A stretch of 13,846 nt of DNA from JBAZOJ01 sp041648755 (GTDB lineage Bacteria > Planctomycetota > B143-G9), in assembly GCA_041648755.1 (NCBI GenBank), contig JBAZOJ010000072.1, forward strand, positions 1 to 13,846, written 5' to 3'. A program made the position numbers and the translations under genes. Of this stretch, positions 1 to 7,900 are shown piece after piece. Each line of letters opens with the position of its first letter. Position 1 is the stretch's first letter. The notes beneath the pieces were generated by a model. It saw only the letters and a program-made list of their open reading frames with translations, did not search any database and had not been told where the DNA came from.

Positions 1-1039
1 CAGCGAAGAAATACTCAGAGGTTCCTTCGTTGATCCACGTGTGGAAATCAACCCGCGGGCCTCCGACGAACTCCTGGAGATACTGATGCGTAGCCTCATG
101 ATAGAGGATGCACATGGTCTCCTTGGTCCAGCCGGTCAGGTAAAAGGCAATCTCGTTCTGGCCGGGGCTGAAATACGCAGCAGCGCCGTAAACGCCCTGG
201 TCTCCGGCATAACCATCGAAGCCATTCCTGTCCTTGAAGTACTTGACCGTCAGTTTGCCCCGCATTGCCTTTGGACGGTTCTTCTCATACTCCGGCTTTC
301 TGGGAAGTAATTTCGCATGGAACGTATGCAGGCGCTCGATGCGCTTGGCAAACAGTTTCACTTTGTCAACATTGTCGTCGTTGTACTGGATGATGTAGTT
401 CTCGGTCTCGATCTGGTTCCAGCCCGCAGGAAGTTCATTCTTCTTGCCGGGCTTCGGGGTACCGGTTTCCTTCGGCGCGAAAGCGAACGACTTCGCGCTG
501 TCTTCAACAATGCTGATATACTGCTTCTGAGCCGTATAGTACTGATACGTAAGGAGGAACGCCCCGTTGGCGTTGATTGCGGGAAGCAGAAGGATTGTCA
601 TCTGATCACCCCAGTTGCTGCGGCTGAAAGTGATTTTCTTCATGGTGGTCTTTGGACATTTTGGCTTGAAATCAGCCTTTGCAGTGCTCGCTCCGTACCC
701 GCAACTCTTTGCGTACTTTTCGGACGCGGCCGCGGCTGCATCAATGTCCTTTGCGTCCATTCTGAAAAGTCGGAACTCGGCATCGGACTGGGCCGGGCCC
801 TTGTAGATCAGAAGAGGTTCGATGTTGGTTTCCTCAATCAGGAGCCTGAAGATATCCTCGTCCACACCCAGGCTCTTGTAGTCCGTAGCGGGAGGCAACG
901 GCTGCGCGTCCCATCTTGTGGGCGCCTGAACTTTGAAACCGAACTTTGCGTTGGTAACGGCCGGTTGAAGGTCGCCCCAAACGATCTGAACTGAAAGAAC
1001 CACGACCAGAAACGCGGCGAGTGTAACGAGTCGTCTCAT
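1..1039 (-). CDS. Secreted DUF1570-like zinc metallopeptidase, C-terminus beyond the left edge
   Basis: The reading frame stays open from an ATG at 1039 to the window edge, giving 346 residues. An AGGAGGG Shine-Dalgarno site lies 4 bases before the ATG. Residues 1-22 look like a signal peptide (RR, then a hydrophobic stretch, likely cut after VWG), so the product should be exported. Residues about 25-190 (GFKVQAPTRWD onwards) resemble a PsbP/Mog1-type alpha-beta domain. From about residue 205 the pattern matches DUF1570-type peptidases. The zinc-binding motif HEATH is at 314-318 and WINEGTSEYF starts near 335, so E338 is the probable third ligand as in gluzincins. Only the part after residue 346 is missing. 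Substrate is unknown. It diverges from the lipoprotein gene. The metallopeptidase assignment is firm on motif grounds; the DUF1570 name is from recognition of the pattern. Confidence 0.85.
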   Translation of the reverse strand, partial: MRRLVTLAAFLVVVLSVQIVWGDLQPAVTNAKFGFKVQAPTRWDAQPLPPATDYKSLGVDEDIFRLLIEETNIEPLLIYKGPAQSDAEFRLFRMDAKDIDAAAAASEKYAKSCGYGASTAKADFKPKCPKTTMKKITFSRSNWGDQMTILLLPAINANGAFLLTYQYYTAQKQYISIVEDSAKSFAFAPKETGTPKPGKKNELPAGWNQIETENYIIQYNDDNVDKVKLFAKRIERLHTFHAKLLPRKPEYEKNRPKAMRGKLTVKYFKDRNGFDGYAGDQGVYGAAAYFSPGQNEIAFYLTGWTKETMCILYHEATHQYLQEFVGGPRVDFHTWINEGTSEYFFA

Positions 1040-1252
1040 TTGCCCTCCTGTTATCTGCCAAAAACCTCCACCAGGATCCTCTATTTGACGCTTCATCTTG
1101 TTGTTGGTCTCATTGTAGAGCAAGTTCTTTTTGCTGCCAGCAACTTTTTTCCCTCCAATAGGGTGGGGGGACAGACCTTTCATGGATCCCCCGTCGGGCG
1201 GTCTCGCGAAAATCCCCCCCGCTCCGTCTAATCATCGGAAGGAAGCAAAAAC
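1040..1252. other. Divergent intergenic region with weak promoter candidates
   Basis: This gap separates the minus-strand peptidase from the plus-strand lipoprotein and should hold both promoters. On the plus strand TTGACG at 1085-1090 is a fair -35 box, but the -10 region 17 bases on (TCTCAT) is poor. On the minus strand TACAAT (reverse complement near 1113-1118) is a fair -10 without a clear -35. A 6-bp inverted repeat, GGGGGA at 1166-1171 and TCCCCC at 1187-1192, could fold in the lipoprotein leader. No gene is seen here. Confidence 0.4.
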
Positions 1253-1666
1253 ATGAAAACTGAAAACAGAAAACCCGTCGTGCTCCTGATCGCCTCGATC
1301 CTGTTTCTTGCCGTGCTGTCCATCGGATGCGGGGGCGGAGGGGCGAGCGAATATCACCACGCCAGTTCGCTGAGCGCAAGATGGGTGACGGGCTATGTGT
1401 ATGATTCGTGGACCGATCATCCTGTGTATGGCGCCGAGGTGATCGTCGAGGACGACTACTGGGGCGACATGTCAATCGGCTACACGGACTACGACGGTTA
1501 CTTCGAGGTGTACGTTGGCGACTACTACGACTACGAGGATATCGGGTTCCGCGTTCTGAGCATCGACCATCCCGACTACTACACCTACTTTGCCGACAGT
1601 TCGTGGTACTTGATCGGCTACGGTTCGTTCCTCTACACCGGCGACTACCTGCTGGATTGGCGTTGA
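1253..1666 (+). CDS. Small Tyr/Asp-rich lipoprotein with carboxypeptidase-regulatory-like fold
   Basis: The product has 137 residues. The ATG at 1253 follows a GGAAGGA Shine-Dalgarno site with 9 bases of spacing. Residues 7-25 are basic then hydrophobic and end in LSIGC, a slightly atypical lipobox with Cys26 as the acylated residue, followed by a Gly linker. The rest (about 45-125) follows the pattern of a carboxypeptidase-regulatory-like beta-sandwich: VTGYVYDSWTDHPVYGAEV, then TDYDGYFEV, then SIDHPDYYTYF. The 112-residue mature part has 19 Tyr and 15 Asp, an extreme bias. The role is unknown; such domains often serve adhesion or as accessory modules on the cell surface. The stop codon lies just upstream of the tRNA promoter, so the gene is probably expressed on its own. 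Confidence 0.8.
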   Translation: MKTENRKPVVLLIASILFLAVLSIGCGGGGASEYHHASSLSARWVTGYVYDSWTDHPVYGAEVIVEDDYWGDMSIGYTDYDGYFEVYVGDYYDYEDIGFRVLSIDHPDYYTYFADSSWYLIGYGSFLYTGDYLLDWR

Positions 1667-1668
1667 GA

Positions 1669-1696
1669 TTGAAGCGGGGTGGAAGCCCTGTATAAT
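1669..1696 (+). promoter_or_regulatory. Promoter of tRNA-Gln
   Basis: TTGAAG at 1669-1674 and a perfect TATAAT at 1691-1696 are separated by 16 bases. The -10 box ends nine bases before the mature tRNA 5' end, so initiation would fall only a few bases upstream of it. The stretch after the -10 box is GC-rich (CGGGGCG), as in stringently controlled stable-RNA promoters. The -35 box starts right after the lipoprotein stop codon. Confidence 0.75.
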
Positions 1697-1705
1697 CGGG
1701 GCGAT

Positions 1706-1780
1706 TACCCCGTGGTGTAATTGGCAACACAAGGGATTTTGGTTCCCTTATTCCTGGTTCGAGTCCAGGCGGGGTAGCCA
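1706..1780 (+). tRNA. tRNA-Gln (anticodon TTG), CCA encoded
   Basis: A full cloverleaf can be drawn by eye. The acceptor stem is TACCCCG (1706-1712) with CGGGGTA (1770-1776). A short D-arm has GTG/CAC. The anticodon stem AGGGA/TCCCT (1732-1736 and 1744-1748) encloses the loop TTTTGGT, so the anticodon at 1739-1741 is TTG. The T-stem CCTGG/CCAGG (1753-1757 and 1765-1769) encloses TTCGAGT. Discriminator G1777 is followed by a genomically encoded CCA (1778-1780). It reads CAA and, by wobble, CAG glutamine codons. It has its own promoter and terminator. Confidence 0.95.
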
Positions 1781-1790
1781 GACAAACAAC

Positions 1791-1819
1791 CCCCGGCGCA
1801 AGCCGGGGTTTTTGTTTTT
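1791..1819 (+). terminator. Intrinsic terminator of tRNA-Gln
   Basis: CCCCGGC (1791-1797) and GCCGGGG (1802-1808) form a perfect 7-bp stem capped by a GCAA tetraloop (GNRA type). It is followed directly by TTTTTGTTTTT (1809-1819). It lies 11 bases after the CCA end, which isolates the tRNA transcript from the kinase downstream. Confidence 0.92.
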
Positions 1820-1832
1820 CCCCCCGTCTTCG

Positions 1833-1859
1833 TTGAAAACGCGGGCGCTTAAGTATAAT
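1833..1859 (+). promoter_or_regulatory. Promoter of the kinase gene, predicted leaderless start
   Basis: TTGAAA (1833-1838) and a perfect TATAAT (1854-1859) are separated by 15 bases. The kinase ATG is at 1868, only eight bases after the -10 box, so transcription would begin at or within a base or two of the start codon. No Shine-Dalgarno sequence fits. The -10 box and the next bases (TATAATCGGGTGCGAT) nearly copy those of the tRNA-Gln promoter (TATAATCGGGGCGAT). Confidence 0.7.
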
Positions 1860-1867
1860 CGGGTGCG

Positions 1868-3169
1868 ATGGACAATCTTGTCGGCCGCTCGTTCGGTCCC
1901 TATGAGATCAGGAAGCTGCTCGGAAGCGGCGGCATGGGCATGGTGTACCTGGCCCACGAAATGAAGCTGGACAGGCACGTGGCCGTGAAAATCCTGTCTC
2001 CTCAGCTTGCCCTTGATGCCGCATTTGTCGAGCGATTCAGCAGAGAGGCGCGAGCCCTGGCGGCCCTCTCCCACCGCAACCTGATACATGTATATGCCAT
2101 TGACCGGACCGAGGACGGCTACCATTACATGGCGATGGAATATCTTGACGGCCGCACGCTCGATGCCCGCATTCTGGAGACCGGCGGCCTGGCCGTTCCC
2201 GAAGCCCTCGGAATCATGGGGCAAGTGCTTTCCGCCCTTTCGGCGATCCACCGCGCGGGCCTCGTTCACCGGGACATAAAGCCTGCAAACATAATGCTGA
2301 ACAAAGACGGCAGGGCCATCCTGATGGACTTCGGGCTGGCCAAGAGCAATGATCAGCCCGGGGTGACCCGCGAGGGAATCATAGCGGGCACGCCGGAGTA
2401 TATGTCGCCGGAACAGGCACGCGGCGAGGAACTGGACAATCGAAGCGATTTGTATTCGCTGGGGGTTGTGTTCTTCGAGATGCTGACGGCCAAGGTGCCA
2501 TTTGAAGGCCCCAGCGCGATCACCATACTGCGCCAGCACTGCGAAGACGAGCCCCCCGATGTCATGAAACTCCGACCGGGACTGCCACGGGAAGTCGCTC
2601 ATGTTCTCGACGTGATGCTCGCGAAGCAGGCCTCCGCGCGGTTCGGGGATGCCTGCGACATGGCCGCCGCACTGCTGGCGCTTGGCAGAACGTCCGAACT
2701 TGAAGACCTTGCCAAGCGATCCCGCAAGAGCGCGCTTCCGGCGACACGGATGGTGCAGACAGATCACTCGATCCCGCGCAAGACCGTTGCAGGCAGGCGC
2801 ACCGCCCCAAAAGTCCCAACACAGCCCTCCGAACGGAAGCCAGAGAGCAGATGGTGGCGGTACGCGATCATCGGCCTTGTTGCGCTGGTGGCCCTCTTCT
2901 TTGTCGGCAAAGCCCTGAAGAACTCCGGGAAGACAGTTTCGCCGCCGGTTATGGTCACCGATCCATCCGGCAAGGTGTTTGAGGCCAACCCCTGGTGCCA
3001 GTTCGATACCGCTGGCGGGGTGCCCAAGATCGGACGCATTGTCTCGGTCGAGAACGGCGTGGTCACATACATCCCCCTCGATTCCACCGCGCCTGCTGTA
3101 CTGAAGGACGTCACGGGAATCATCGTTCTGGATCCGGGGCAGAAGAGGAAGCTGAATATCCCCAACTGA
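1868..3169 (+). CDS. Transmembrane Hanks-type serine/threonine protein kinase
   Basis: The 433-residue product carries all key kinase motifs: Gly-rich loop GSGGMGMV (19-26), VAVK with Lys41, alphaC Glu60, HRDIKPAN with Asp136, DFG with Asp154, GTPEYMSPE (174-182) and RSDLYSLG (192-199). The catalytic domain (about 12-275) should therefore be active and cytoplasmic. A basic, Pro-rich linker leads to one membrane helix at about 331-348. About 85 residues follow outside the membrane (from VSPPVMVTDPSGK to the C-terminus), a small beta-rich domain I do not recognise that could be a sensor. This is the PknB-like layout without PASTA repeats. The start at 1868 fits the domain start and the promoter spacing. 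The secreted S41-like gene 45 bp downstream is probably co-transcribed. Confidence 0.95.
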   Translation: MDNLVGRSFGPYEIRKLLGSGGMGMVYLAHEMKLDRHVAVKILSPQLALDAAFVERFSREARALAALSHRNLIHVYAIDRTEDGYHYMAMEYLDGRTLDARILETGGLAVPEALGIMGQVLSALSAIHRAGLVHRDIKPANIMLNKDGRAILMDFGLAKSNDQPGVTREGIIAGTPEYMSPEQARGEELDNRSDLYSLGVVFFEMLTAKVPFEGPSAITILRQHCEDEPPDVMKLRPGLPREVAHVLDVMLAKQASARFGDACDMAAALLALGRTSELEDLAKRSRKSALPATRMVQTDHSIPRKTVAGRRTAPKVPTQPSERKPESRWWRYAIIGLVALVALFFVGKALKNSGKTVSPPVMVTDPSGKVFEANPWCQFDTAGGVPKIGRIVSVENGVVTYIPLDSTAPAVLKDVTGIIVLDPGQKRKLNIPN

Positions 3170-3214
3170 GATCCGCCCTGCCCCTCCGATAACTCTTGGC
3201 AAGGGGAAGACAAA

Positions 3215-4429
3215 ATGAACAGACAGATTTCCACAACCATCCTCGTCGTGGCGCTGGCGGCCGCGCTGAGCGGGTTCGTTCTGGCCGAAGCCCCCACCGA
3301 TCCGATTGCGCAGCGAAAAGCCGACGCGCTGAAGTTCATCGCGGACGTGGAGAGGCTCTACCCGTACTTCGACCTCAAGGGAATCAAGAAGGACTGGGAA
3401 GGCCGCAAGGGCGATTGGCGCAGACGCGCCGAGTCATTGCAGAATGACCAGGAGCTTGTGGTGCTTTTCGGCGACTGTATCGAAGCCCTTCGCGACGGGA
3501 GCGCCAAGCTGGATGGACTGTCAGTGACCCCGACAGCCCGCATACCGGAATACTGGAGCGGATTGTCATTCGGCGAGCCCGATGACAAACGTGTGCTGCT
3601 GGTGACCGACGCCACATGGTGCTATCCTGAAGCCAAGATGGGAGCCGAAGTGCTCACCATTGACGGCAAGAACCCAAGAGTAATCCTGAAGGAAACGGCC
3701 GACATGCTCTGGCGGAGGGGCGGCAACTTCTCCAGCCCTCAGAGGGCAACATGGCTTGCGTGGAAGTTCGGGCTGCGCGGCGGCAGGGACGATGTGCACA
3801 AGGTTGTGCTGCAGATTGGCAAGGTCAAGTCGGAGATAACCACGGCCAACGCCCTTTTCATCAAGCTCGATCCGAAGCTCGAGACGAAAATGCCGGATAT
3901 GAAGACGACTAATTCGAACAAGTTCTGCAGCTACAAGCTGCTTGATGGCGGCATCGGCTATGTATGCCTTTCATGGATGATGCCCACGGGCGAAAGCGCC
4001 ATTAATGAGGCTATGAAGGCGATGGGGATGCCACCGAACTACATCATAGACATATCGGACGCGGGAGGCTCGGATTACTGCACACTGGCAGGTCTGACTC
4101 CGTACCGGGATCATATTGTGGCGCTGATCGGGCCGGGAACGACGGGATTCGGCGAGCTTTACGCACGCGACCTTGTAACGAACTGCGGTGCCAAGCTGTT
4201 CGGCGCACAGACGGCGGGAGCGGCCAGTGTCACTGAGACGATGGACCTGCCGCGCAGGTTGGGCAAGCTGATCTACTCTGTGTCGTCACAGCAGGGGCTG
4301 GGAAAACCGATCGAGTTCAACGGGATCACGCCTGATGTGCGGACGTACTACGACCAGAAGGAGCTTGTGGCGGGGATAAGTGTGCCGCTGGAAGCGGCGA
4401 AGAAGCATTTTGCGCCGAAGAAGAAGTAG
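3215..4429 (+). CDS. Secreted S41-like (tail-specific protease family) protein, probably catalytically inactive
   Basis: The 404-residue product has a signal peptide (1-24, cut after LAEA or nearby). An AAGGGGAAG Shine-Dalgarno site precedes the ATG at 3215. The C-terminal half follows the S41 core: GIGYVCLSWM (about 247-256), then NYIIDISDAGGSD, which matches the usual IDLRxNxGG strand, then the nucleophile region and FGAQTAGAAS. In active Prc/CtpA enzymes the nucleophile region reads SAS(A/S)E and the later motif GExTxGK. Here they read TTGFGE with Gly311 at the Ser position, and TAGA with Ala336 at the Lys position. The Ser-Lys dyad therefore appears lost. No PDZ domain is evident. It may act as a binding or scaffold protein in the periplasm. 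The pairing with the kinase suggests a shared process. Confidence 0.8.
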   Translation: MNRQISTTILVVALAAALSGFVLAEAPTDPIAQRKADALKFIADVERLYPYFDLKGIKKDWEGRKGDWRRRAESLQNDQELVVLFGDCIEALRDGSAKLDGLSVTPTARIPEYWSGLSFGEPDDKRVLLVTDATWCYPEAKMGAEVLTIDGKNPRVILKETADMLWRRGGNFSSPQRATWLAWKFGLRGGRDDVHKVVLQIGKVKSEITTANALFIKLDPKLETKMPDMKTTNSNKFCSYKLLDGGIGYVCLSWMMPTGESAINEAMKAMGMPPNYIIDISDAGGSDYCTLAGLTPYRDHIVALIGPGTTGFGELYARDLVTNCGAKLFGAQTAGAASVTETMDLPRRLGKLIYSVSSQQGLGKPIEFNGITPDVRTYYDQKELVAGISVPLEAAKKHFAPKKK

Positions 4430-4475
4430 CCGGAAGGCAGGCTGGAGACCGGGGGCCGGAGGCCGGAGGGCGGGA

Positions 4476-4500
4476 AATGCACAATGAAGAATGCACAATG
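4476..4500. repeat. Two direct copies of AATGCACAATG
   Basis: Copies at 4476-4486 and 4490-4500 are identical and separated by AAG. Such simple AATG-rich direct repeats are typical of dispersed intergenic repeat ends in environmental bacterial genomes; that wider occurrence is recalled, not tested. Confidence 0.7.
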
Positions 4501-4724
4501 CTGAATAAGAGAGCAGCCTCTGAAGCCGGTCCGGAGTGGTCTGAGGTCTGATCAGGACATGGGTAGCCGCACCTCCTCACCCGATAGACGGGCGGATCCT
4601 CCTTAGGCGGACCTCGTTGGAGTCGGTCGCGGTGAACGCGACTACACATGACAACCCGACCCACAGCCCTTAACTGCACCAACGTAATGGTTGTGTAATG
4701 GCTTATTACCGCCCTTTCAGGCAA

Positions 4725-4748
4725 GGGCACGTTGCAACGTGCCCCTAC
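4725..4748. repeat. Perfect 20-bp palindrome with CCTAC tail (solo REP-like unit)
   Basis: GGGCACGTTG (4725-4734) is followed directly by its reverse complement CAACGTGCCC (4735-4744), then CCTAC... reading GCCCCTAC at 4741-4748. The same GCCCCTAC ends the right arm of the larger element at 10127-10134, so both probably belong to one REP-like family. Confidence 0.75.
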
Positions 4749-4799
4749 GGTCCCCAACAGCCTGCAAGGCCCCTCGTAGGCCGCTTTGTCTCACAGGGC

Positions 4800-4858
4800 T
4801 TCGCCGACGAAGCGTTGGCATTCGCCGACGAAGCGTTGGCATTCGCCGACGAGACGTT
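4800..4858. repeat. 21-bp tandem repeat, 2.8 copies
   Basis: Two identical 21-bp units (4800-4820 and 4821-4841) start with TTCGCCGACGAAGCG and are followed by a partial, slightly diverged unit (4842-4858). The core, read in reverse complement as CCAACGCTTCGTCGGCGA, recurs near 9729 and 9761 and in part near 12063, so this is an expanded copy of a dispersed motif. Confidence 0.9.
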
Positions 4859-4935
4859 CGTGTGTTTCGTGGTAAAAATGCCCATTCTCGGGCCTCGAAA
4901 AAATCTGCTCTTTTCGCGTTGTCTCTCAAGGTCTC

Positions 4936-4949
4936 GCCGCCGAAGCGGC
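4936..4949. repeat. Small hairpin GCCGC-CGAA-GCGGC
   Basis: A 5-bp GC stem has a four-base loop; on the minus strand it reads GCCGC-TTCG-GCGGC, a UUCG-capped RNA hairpin. It sits 34 bases past the stop codon of the 1452-residue gene and could mark its mRNA end, but there is no adjacent T-run. Near-identical ACCGC-TTCG-GCGGT hairpins occur at 9553-9566 and 12010-12023. Confidence 0.55.
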
Positions 4950-4982
4950 TGTGGATAAAAGGCTCGCTCCGGATTTCCCGGC

Positions 4983-7900
4983 CTACTTGTCCTTCCAGGT
5001 GAAGGGCAGTTTTCTGAAGAATTCGGCGGGTGACAGTTTGCCGTCAACGACAAGACGGACCTTCATATACAGGTTCTTTGTGGCGGGGATTTCGATGGTG
5101 AACTTGCTCTCGGCCGTGCGCGTGGGCCCCACGACGGTTTTCAGGTCTGCATCCACAAGAACCCACTCGTATTCCAGTTTGCCCTTCAGATTGGTCGGCG
5201 GTCTGGGCGTGACGGTGAAGGTCTTGGACCGGTTGCCGTAGATGCGGAAGTTGTCAATGGCAACGTAGTCGCCTGCCACGGAACTGCCGGAGTCCCGGAG
5301 CACCATATACCTGATCATATACTTGCCGTTCAGCGTCTGCGCGGTGAGCGCTGGCAGCAGGTCGAAATCGCAACTGTGCCAGAAGCCGTCGGGCTTCATA
5401 TCCTCCGCGGATATCCCCGAAATCGGCCCGGGGAACAGCACCTCCTTGAACATCCCCTCCGCAGCGGCCCTAAGGATTACGCCCGGAGCGGAGTACCGAT
5501 AGTCGAATCCGCAATAGCGGTACCTCGCGGCATCGAACGGCTGATAGTACAGGCTCACCGAGAAGCCCGGCCAGCAGGTCTCCAGCGAGGATATGCCTGA
5601 CGAAGGGAATCCCGAGGTCAGCATAGCGCCCGTAGCCATTGACGATGCGGCGCCGATCCCGCGTTCGTAGTCGTTAACCACCAGCACATCCTCTGTGATG
5701 ATCTGCGCCATATAGATGCGCGGTGGATTGGCGGTCGCCGCGGTCAGGCTGCCGGTGCCTATGGTCCGGGTGTCGTTACCATGCTTGATGATCACGGTCC
5801 AGGGCAGGTCGCCGGACTCCCAATTGAATATCTCCCTGCGCAGGATAAGGATGTCATTGGGGGTCGCGCCCGGCTTCAGGTCCAGCCCGCTGAACGTGCA
5901 ATCCCCTATGGTCACGGTCACCTCGTCCATTATGTTGGGCGAGTCCAGCCGGAAGGCCGCGAAATTCTCGTCAAACGAGGTCAGGATTGCGGAATTCGCT
6001 TTCGTCCTGGCCGTTACCGTGCGTGGCACGAACATGAAGGTCTCGCTGCGGTCGAGCATAAGGCTGCGCGCAAGGAATGGAATGCCTGTCAGGTTGCTTA
6101 CCTGGATCTCGGTCTGTCCCTTCCCTCCCCTGCCCGTGTACTCGATTAGCCGGGAGGGCTCGTAGAACAGAACCGATGAAATCGTAAAAGTCGTGGATTC
6201 CTTGACGGCCGCGCCGATCCCCGAAGAAAGGAAGACATCTTCGATCATCTGCTTGTCGGCCAATGCGGGGATATCGTTAAAATCGACCAGCAGCCAGCTC
6301 CAGTCGCTGTCGAAGACCCTCAAGGGGGCCATTGTCATCTTCTTGCCCAGGGCGTTCACCTTGTCGCCGCGTCCCGCCTTGATTGCGTTCGCAGCCGTAG
6401 CGCAGGAGATGTAAATCCATTTGCCGGCCTTTATCCAAATCGCGCTGGTCTCGAGATTCCCACGGTACTTCACGGTCATCGCGGAGAACTCGGACTTGCG
6501 AACGGGCTCGGGAAGAAGTTTCACGCCAAGGTAGCCGTCGATGCTGGTCTTGTAGGCGTTCAGAACAAAGTCGCCGCCGTCCTTCTGGCGCCACAGCAGG
6601 CATTCCTCGGGTCCGCCCACGGGGCTTAGCGTCTGGAATCCCTTACGGAACGACACGGACATAACCCCGTCGCGCTTGTCGTACCGTTGCCGGTCTGGCG
6701 CGGCGAAGGCCTTCATCATCTGCTCGGGGGAGAGCCTTGTCTCCTTCATCTTCAACCCGCCCCAGAACTCCGAAACCGCTGGCGAGGTAGCGTCAACGCC
6801 CTTGATCGAGCATTCCGGGAAGAAAGTGTCGGCGATGGGGAGGTCGCTCAGGAAGTCCACGTACCCAAGCTGGTAGGTCTTGATGTCCTTGGCCTCGACT
6901 CCGAGGTTGTCCGGGGTGGGGTTTTCGAAACGTTCGAAGGCAAGGCCGTCTATGATGGGATCGTATTCCCCGCCAAGGTACTCTTCGAAAAGCTCTGCCA
7001 CGTTGATCGTAACCGTGGAGAATTTGCCATCCATCGAGTTTGACATAAGCCGGGGAAGAATGGGGATTGCGCCGTCGGTCGGGTTTTCCTGCGGGTCGCC
7101 CTTCAGGATTGCCCTGAAAATCTTGCGGCTGGACTTGATATAGAACGCGAGCCCCGCGGTCGCGCGGTACTTGACCTTGATGGTTTTCCAGACTCTTGCA
7201 TCCACGGCCATACGGGGTGAATCGAAGGCAAGCCGCGAGCCGCAGAACGGGGCGGTGATTTCGAGCCCCATTCGCTTCTTGGCTTCGATAACCGGTGAAG
7301 TGCGCAGCCCCGGCTGGTTGGAGGCGATGGACCATCCGGCCGAGCCCTCCGAGAAGTCGAAGATCGGCGCGCGATTGATGGCCGCATCGGGGGCAATCTC
7401 GCCCCTGAGGTCAGTGTCAAGGCCGCAGGGCGCCGGAAGTGCGTTGAGGTAAGCGCCTTCAAGGGAGCCCCTGAGGGTTTCCTGGGAACTGATGCGCACG
7501 CGGGGAACCGTGATTCCGGTCAGGGAATTCCAGATCGCCAGGTTCCGGGGCGCGTCATCCATCGGCACGGTGCATTTGAGGTCGTATTCGGCCGTCTCCG
7601 CGCGCTCGTCAATGAACTTGATGTTGTACGCCACGTTCGTGCGGTCGATCGCTATCCTCATCCTGATCCAGGTGTGATGGAGCGAGCGAGGGTTGGTGTC
7701 CTCGGGCAACTTCTGGGTTGCCACGACCTTGCCGTTCCACATGAGGCTCATATCCGTAACTGCCGGGTATCCTATCACCGCGGTCAGGCCCTGGGAGAAG
7801 TCGCCGGTCTTCTTGGGGAACGATACCGCAAACCAGGAGAACGGATAGTACATCGGCTGGCGCATCGAGTACATCTTGGGGGAAACAAGGATGTCGTAGA

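Larger units (their letters stand above)
4430..4982. other. Repeat-rich intergenic region between convergent genes
   Basis: This 553-bp gap lies between the ends of two convergent genes. I see no convincing gene in it; the short open frames on both strands lack homology-like features. It holds a 14-bp tandem GCCGGAG pair near 4455-4468, an ATGCACAATG repeat, a GTCGCG/CGCGAC hairpin (4626-4642) in a GC-rich stretch of unknown nature, a 20-bp palindrome, a 21-bp tandem repeat and a small CGAA-capped hairpin. No classic terminator with a T-run is visible for either flanking gene. Confidence 0.6.

Noticed and set aside
317..994. Plus-strand 225-residue open frame
   Set aside because: It lies antisense to the secreted metallopeptidase, whose signal peptide, Shine-Dalgarno site and zinc motif are clear; the plus-strand translation has no domain pattern.
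1748..3202. Minus-strand 484-residue open frame
   Set aside because: It is antisense to the kinase, which has every catalytic motif, and would also run over the tRNA terminator and tRNA 3' end. High GC keeps such shadow frames open.
4326..4757. Minus-strand 143-residue open frame
   Set aside because: It starts in the palindromic repeat, crosses the repeat-rich gap and runs into the 3' end of the S41-like gene antisense; composition is Arg/Pro-rich without motifs.
4800..4858. CRISPR array
   Set aside because: Units of 21 bp are directly adjacent with no unique spacers, and no cas gene is present.
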